Made by a program: the position numbers and the translations under genes. Below are positions 6,094-7,932 of a DNA stretch of 7,932 nt, in pieces (positions within the stretch are counted from its first letter, which is position 1; the number at the start of each line of letters is the position of its first letter). The notes under the pieces were generated by a model. That model saw only the letters and a list, made by a program, of their open reading frames with translations, had not been told where the DNA came from and searched no databases. Source of the stretch: Devosia sp. (lineage in GTDB: Bacteria > Pseudomonadota > Alphaproteobacteria > Rhizobiales > Devosiaceae); NCBI GenBank assembly GCA_016793415.1, contig JAEUMC010000057.1, positions 1-7,932 on the forward strand, given 5' to 3'.

Positions 6094-6975
6094 ATGTCTG
6101 CACCCACCATCACCACCATTGCCCCCGACCGTTGCGATATCGGCGAGAGCCCGGTCTGGGACGAACGCACCGGCTTGCTCTGGTGGGTCGATATCACTCC
6201 CGGCACTATCCACTGCATCGATCCCGCGACCGGCGCTCGGCAGCGCTGGGAGTTCGGCGAGCCGGTCGGGTCACTGGGGCTTTGCCGCTCCGGCAGGCTG
6301 GTGGTCGCACTCAGGAGCACGGTGATCCTGTTCGATCCGCGCGACGGCAGCCGGCAGTTGCTCGCCAGCGTGACGCACCGGAAGCCCGAGATGCGGCTCA
6401 ATGACGGCAAGGTCGGCCCCGACGGCGCCTTCTGGGTCGGCTCGATGGATGCGAGCGGCGCGGCCGATCCGGCCGGCACGCTCTATCGCGTCGCCCCCGA
6501 TGGCGGCGTCAGGGTGATCACCGAGAATTTCCGCATTTCCAACGGTCTCGCCTGGGATGGCGCGGGCACCCGCATGTACCACTCGGATTCACGCGGCATC
6601 TGGGTCGACATCTACGATTTCGACCCGGCCACCGGCGCCGCAACCAACCGCCGCCGCTGGCTCGAACTCGACGAACTGACCGGCCGCCCCGATGGCGGCG
6701 CCTGCGATATCGACGGCAACTACTGGTCGGGCGGCGCCTCAGCCGGCCGCCTCAACTGCTTCTCGCCCGACGGCCAACTGCTGCGCTGGGTCGACCTCCC
6801 CAACTTCCGCCCCACCATGCCCTGCTTTGGCGGGGCCGATCTCGGAACGCTCTACGTCCCGAGCCTCAGCGCCGGGGTGTCGGAAGAAGACCTGGCGAAA
6901 TGGCCGCTGTGTGGAGCGATGGTGAGCGTGCCGAGTGACACCAGGGGTGTGCCGGTGGGCCGGTTTGCGGACTAG
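6094..6975 (+). CDS. SMP-30/gluconolactonase-family sugar lactonase
   Basis: This 293-residue six-bladed beta-propeller hydrolase of the SMP-30/regucalcin family opens sugar lactones with a divalent metal. Metal ligands match the family: Glu18 (GESPVWD), Asn150 (ISNGLAWD) and Asp200 (GRPDGGACD). The substrate-contacting Arg101 and Asn103 lie in MRLNDGKVGPDG; these correspond to E18, N154, D204, R101 and N103 of human SMP30. YHSDS (162-166) and LYVPSLS (253-259) are further propeller-blade signatures. An in-frame ATG at 6058 would add 12 residues (MTLPNQYDRFLE) and is an alternative start; neither has a good ribosome-binding site, and 6094 fits the family's usual N terminus. The gene is divergent from the mannonate dehydratase and uronate dehydrogenase-like genes. 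Opening the aldarolactone made by the dehydrogenase is a natural role, though gluconolactone or another lactone is possible. Confidence 0.9.
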   Translation: MSAPTITTIAPDRCDIGESPVWDERTGLLWWVDITPGTIHCIDPATGARQRWEFGEPVGSLGLCRSGRLVVALRSTVILFDPRDGSRQLLASVTHRKPEMRLNDGKVGPDGAFWVGSMDASGAADPAGTLYRVAPDGGVRVITENFRISNGLAWDGAGTRMYHSDSRGIWVDIYDFDPATGAATNRRRWLELDELTGRPDGGACDIDGNYWSGGASAGRLNCFSPDGQLLRWVDLPNFRPTMPCFGGADLGTLYVPSLSAGVSEEDLAKWPLCGAMVSVPSDTRGVPVGRFAD

Positions 6976-7203
6976 CTAGCAGATAGGACACCGGCGGCGC
7001 CCCATCGTCCCCTCGCCCCTTTGGGGAGAGGGTTAGGGTGAGGGGCGCCAAGCACACCGGCCGAGCCACACGTCACTACCATCCGCACGTTTCCAGCGCT
7101 TGGCGCCCCTCACCCCGCGAATGAGGCCGTCGGCCTCATTCGCCGCCCTCTCCCCAGAGGGGCGAGGGGGCGATGTGGCGCGGCCAGTGCCCCTTGCCCC
7201 GTC
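6976..7203. repeat. Second palindromic repeat block: two units as a large inverted repeat
   Basis: This gene-free stretch holds two copies of the GC-rich modular repeat facing each other. The inner arms are perfect over 18 bp (7036-7053 with 7098-7115). The outer arms match at 22 of 23 bp (7010-7032 with 7146-7168). The right copy carries an extra perfect hairpin with 12-bp stem and GTC loop (7117-7143) between inner and outer arms; the left copy has only three bases there. The outer arms are themselves near-palindromic (CCCC/GGGG stems). The block separates the lactonase from the allophanate hydrolase and may act as a transcription barrier or mRNA stabiliser, but it lacks the U-run of a classical terminator. 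Confidence 0.85.
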
Positions 7204-7332
7204 TGCACCACTTCGTGCACCCAGATCACATCTGCACAAAAATTCTGCATATCATTTCTTGATGCACACATCTCGGTATGCCACCCCGCCAGACTGTGCA
7301 TAATCGGCTCGACCACCATCGAGGGCCGAGCC
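7204..7332 (+). promoter_or_regulatory. Putative promoter and operator region of the allophanate hydrolase gene
   Basis: Here the base composition becomes AT-richer than anywhere else nearby. A TGCA core recurs at 7204, 7216, 7233, 7246, 7263 and 7297, mostly as TGCAC or TGCAT. Two form an inverted repeat, ATGCACA (7262-7268) and TGTGCAT (7295-7301). CATAAT (7299-7304) is a plausible -10 box. It would give a leader of about 22 bases with GAGG (7321-7324) eight bases ahead of the TTG start; no good -35 box is visible, which would suit an activated promoter. The regulator is unknown. Confidence 0.4.
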
Positions 7333-7932
7333 TTGCAGACTTCCCCCACCGCCGCCGTCCAGCGGGCCCTCGCCGCCCTCGCCGCCTATGACGACCCTGC
7401 GACCTTCATCAGCCTGAAGCCCGAAGCCGTCCTGCTGGCCGAAGCCGCCGCGCTGGAAGCCGCCGGCCCTGAAGGCAAGCCGCTCTACGGCCTGATCTTC
7501 GCCGTCAAAGACAACATCGACGCGGCGGGCCTCCCCACCACCGCCGCCTGTCCGGATTTCGCCTACACGCCGCCCCACTCGGCTTTCGTCGTCGCACGGC
7601 TCGAAGCCGCCGGCGCGATCGTTTTGGGCAAGACCAATCTCGATCAGTTCGCCACCGGGCTCGTCGGGGTGCGTTCGCCTTATGGCGTGCCGCGCAACGT
7701 GCAGCGCGCCGACCTGGTGCCCGGTGGCTCGAGCTCCGGCTCGGCCGTGGCGGTGGCCGCCGGCATCGTCGATTTCGCCTTGGGCACCGACACCGCCGGC
7801 TCCGGCCGCATCCCGGCCGGGATGAACGGCGTCGTCGGGTTGAAGCCGACCCTCGGTCTGTTCTCGGCCTCCGGCATGGTGCCGGCCTGCCGCACCCTCG
7901 ACACCATCTCGGTCTTTGCCCGCGACGTCGCT
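7333..7932 (+). CDS. atzF: Allophanate hydrolase (AtzF-type amidase), 3'-truncated by window edge
   Basis: These are the first 200 codons of an amidase-signature enzyme that hydrolyses allophanate to ammonia and CO2, the second step of ATP-dependent urea breakdown and the last step of cyanurate use. The Ser-cisSer-Lys triad is complete: Lys59 (FAVKDNID), Ser133 (PGGSSSGSA) and Ser157 (GTDTAGSGR). Their spacings of 74 and 24 residues equal those of Pseudomonas AtzF (K91, S165, S189). [11 protein letters not shown], the SPYG that follows, and VGLKPT with VPACRTLD separate allophanate hydrolases from other amidases. The TTG start at 7333 is the best available: no in-frame ATG lies upstream near the homologous region, and GAGG precedes it at a good distance. 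The N terminus is shorter than in Pseudomonas AtzF. The usual partner, urea carboxylase or biuret hydrolase, is not in the window. Confidence 0.92.
   Translation, partial: MQTSPTAAVQRALAALAAYDDPATFISLKPEAVLLAEAAALEAAGPEGKPLYGLIFAVKDNIDAAGLPTTAACPDFAYTPPHSAFVVARLEAAGAIVLGKTNLDQFATGLVGVRSPYGVPRNVQRADLVPGGSSSGSAVAVAAGIVDFALGTDTAGSGRIPAGMNGVVGLKPTLGLFSASGMVPACRTLDTISVFARDVA

Noticed and set aside
6040..6213. 58-residue N-terminal extension of the mannonate dehydratase
   Set aside because: It overlaps the lactonase on the other strand, has no family similarity, and the AGGAGGGG five bases before 6039 marks the real start.
7204..7219. NtrC binding site
   Set aside because: TGCAC and GTGCA are separated by six bases, while the usual NtrC dyad has seven between these halves. 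No -24/-12 sigma-54 promoter with correct spacing follows. It remains only a possible variant.
7231..7250. Sigma-54 promoter in CTGCAC..TTCTGCA
   Set aside because: The conserved GG is missing and the GC element is two bases too far away.

Overview
The window reads as chromosomal DNA of a GC-rich alphaproteobacterium. A Hyphomicrobiales genus such as Devosia would fit the protein style and the intergenic repeats, but that is an impression and not a tested assignment. Nothing in it is viral or plasmid-like. The only mobile element is one apparently intact IS5-family insertion sequence.

Layout, left to right. (1) Positions 1-2852, plus strand: the end of a DppC-type permease gene, an overlapping DppB-type permease gene, and a long-form S33 proline iminopeptidase gene. 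Together they suggest peptide import followed by intracellular peptide trimming. A 187-bp gap between the second permease and the peptidase carries a perfect 27-bp inverted pair of REP-like units. (2) Positions 2853-4226: a junction between two convergently transcribed gene groups, filled with GC-rich palindromic repeats. An IS5-family element (about 3020-4160, transposase on the minus strand) has inserted at the apex of one of these palindromes. (3) Positions 4227-6975: a sugar-acid catabolism locus. A mannonate dehydratase (uxuA-type) and a uronate dehydrogenase-like SDR form a two-gene minus-strand operon. A SMP-30/gluconolactonase-family lactonase is transcribed divergently from a gap of only 54 bp. 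(4) Positions 6976-7332: a second block of the same palindromic repeats, followed by an AT-richer promoter-like stretch with a cluster of TGCA-core motifs. (5) Positions 7333-7932, plus strand: the first 200 codons of an allophanate hydrolase (AtzF-type amidase) from urea or cyanurate nitrogen metabolism, cut by the window edge.

How the genes work together: the dehydrogenase and lactonase resemble the first two steps of oxidative hexuronate degradation (uronate to aldarolactone to aldarate). The mannonate dehydratase belongs to the isomerase route (mannonate to 2-keto-3-deoxygluconate). The locus therefore mixes enzymes of two textbook pathways. The most unusual non-coding structure is a modular repeat family, with conserved GC-rich ends and an exchangeable central hairpin. 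It appears in both repeat blocks, and one copy is the insertion target of the IS. I found no CRISPR array, tRNA, rRNA, phage gene or clearly new defence or biosynthetic system.
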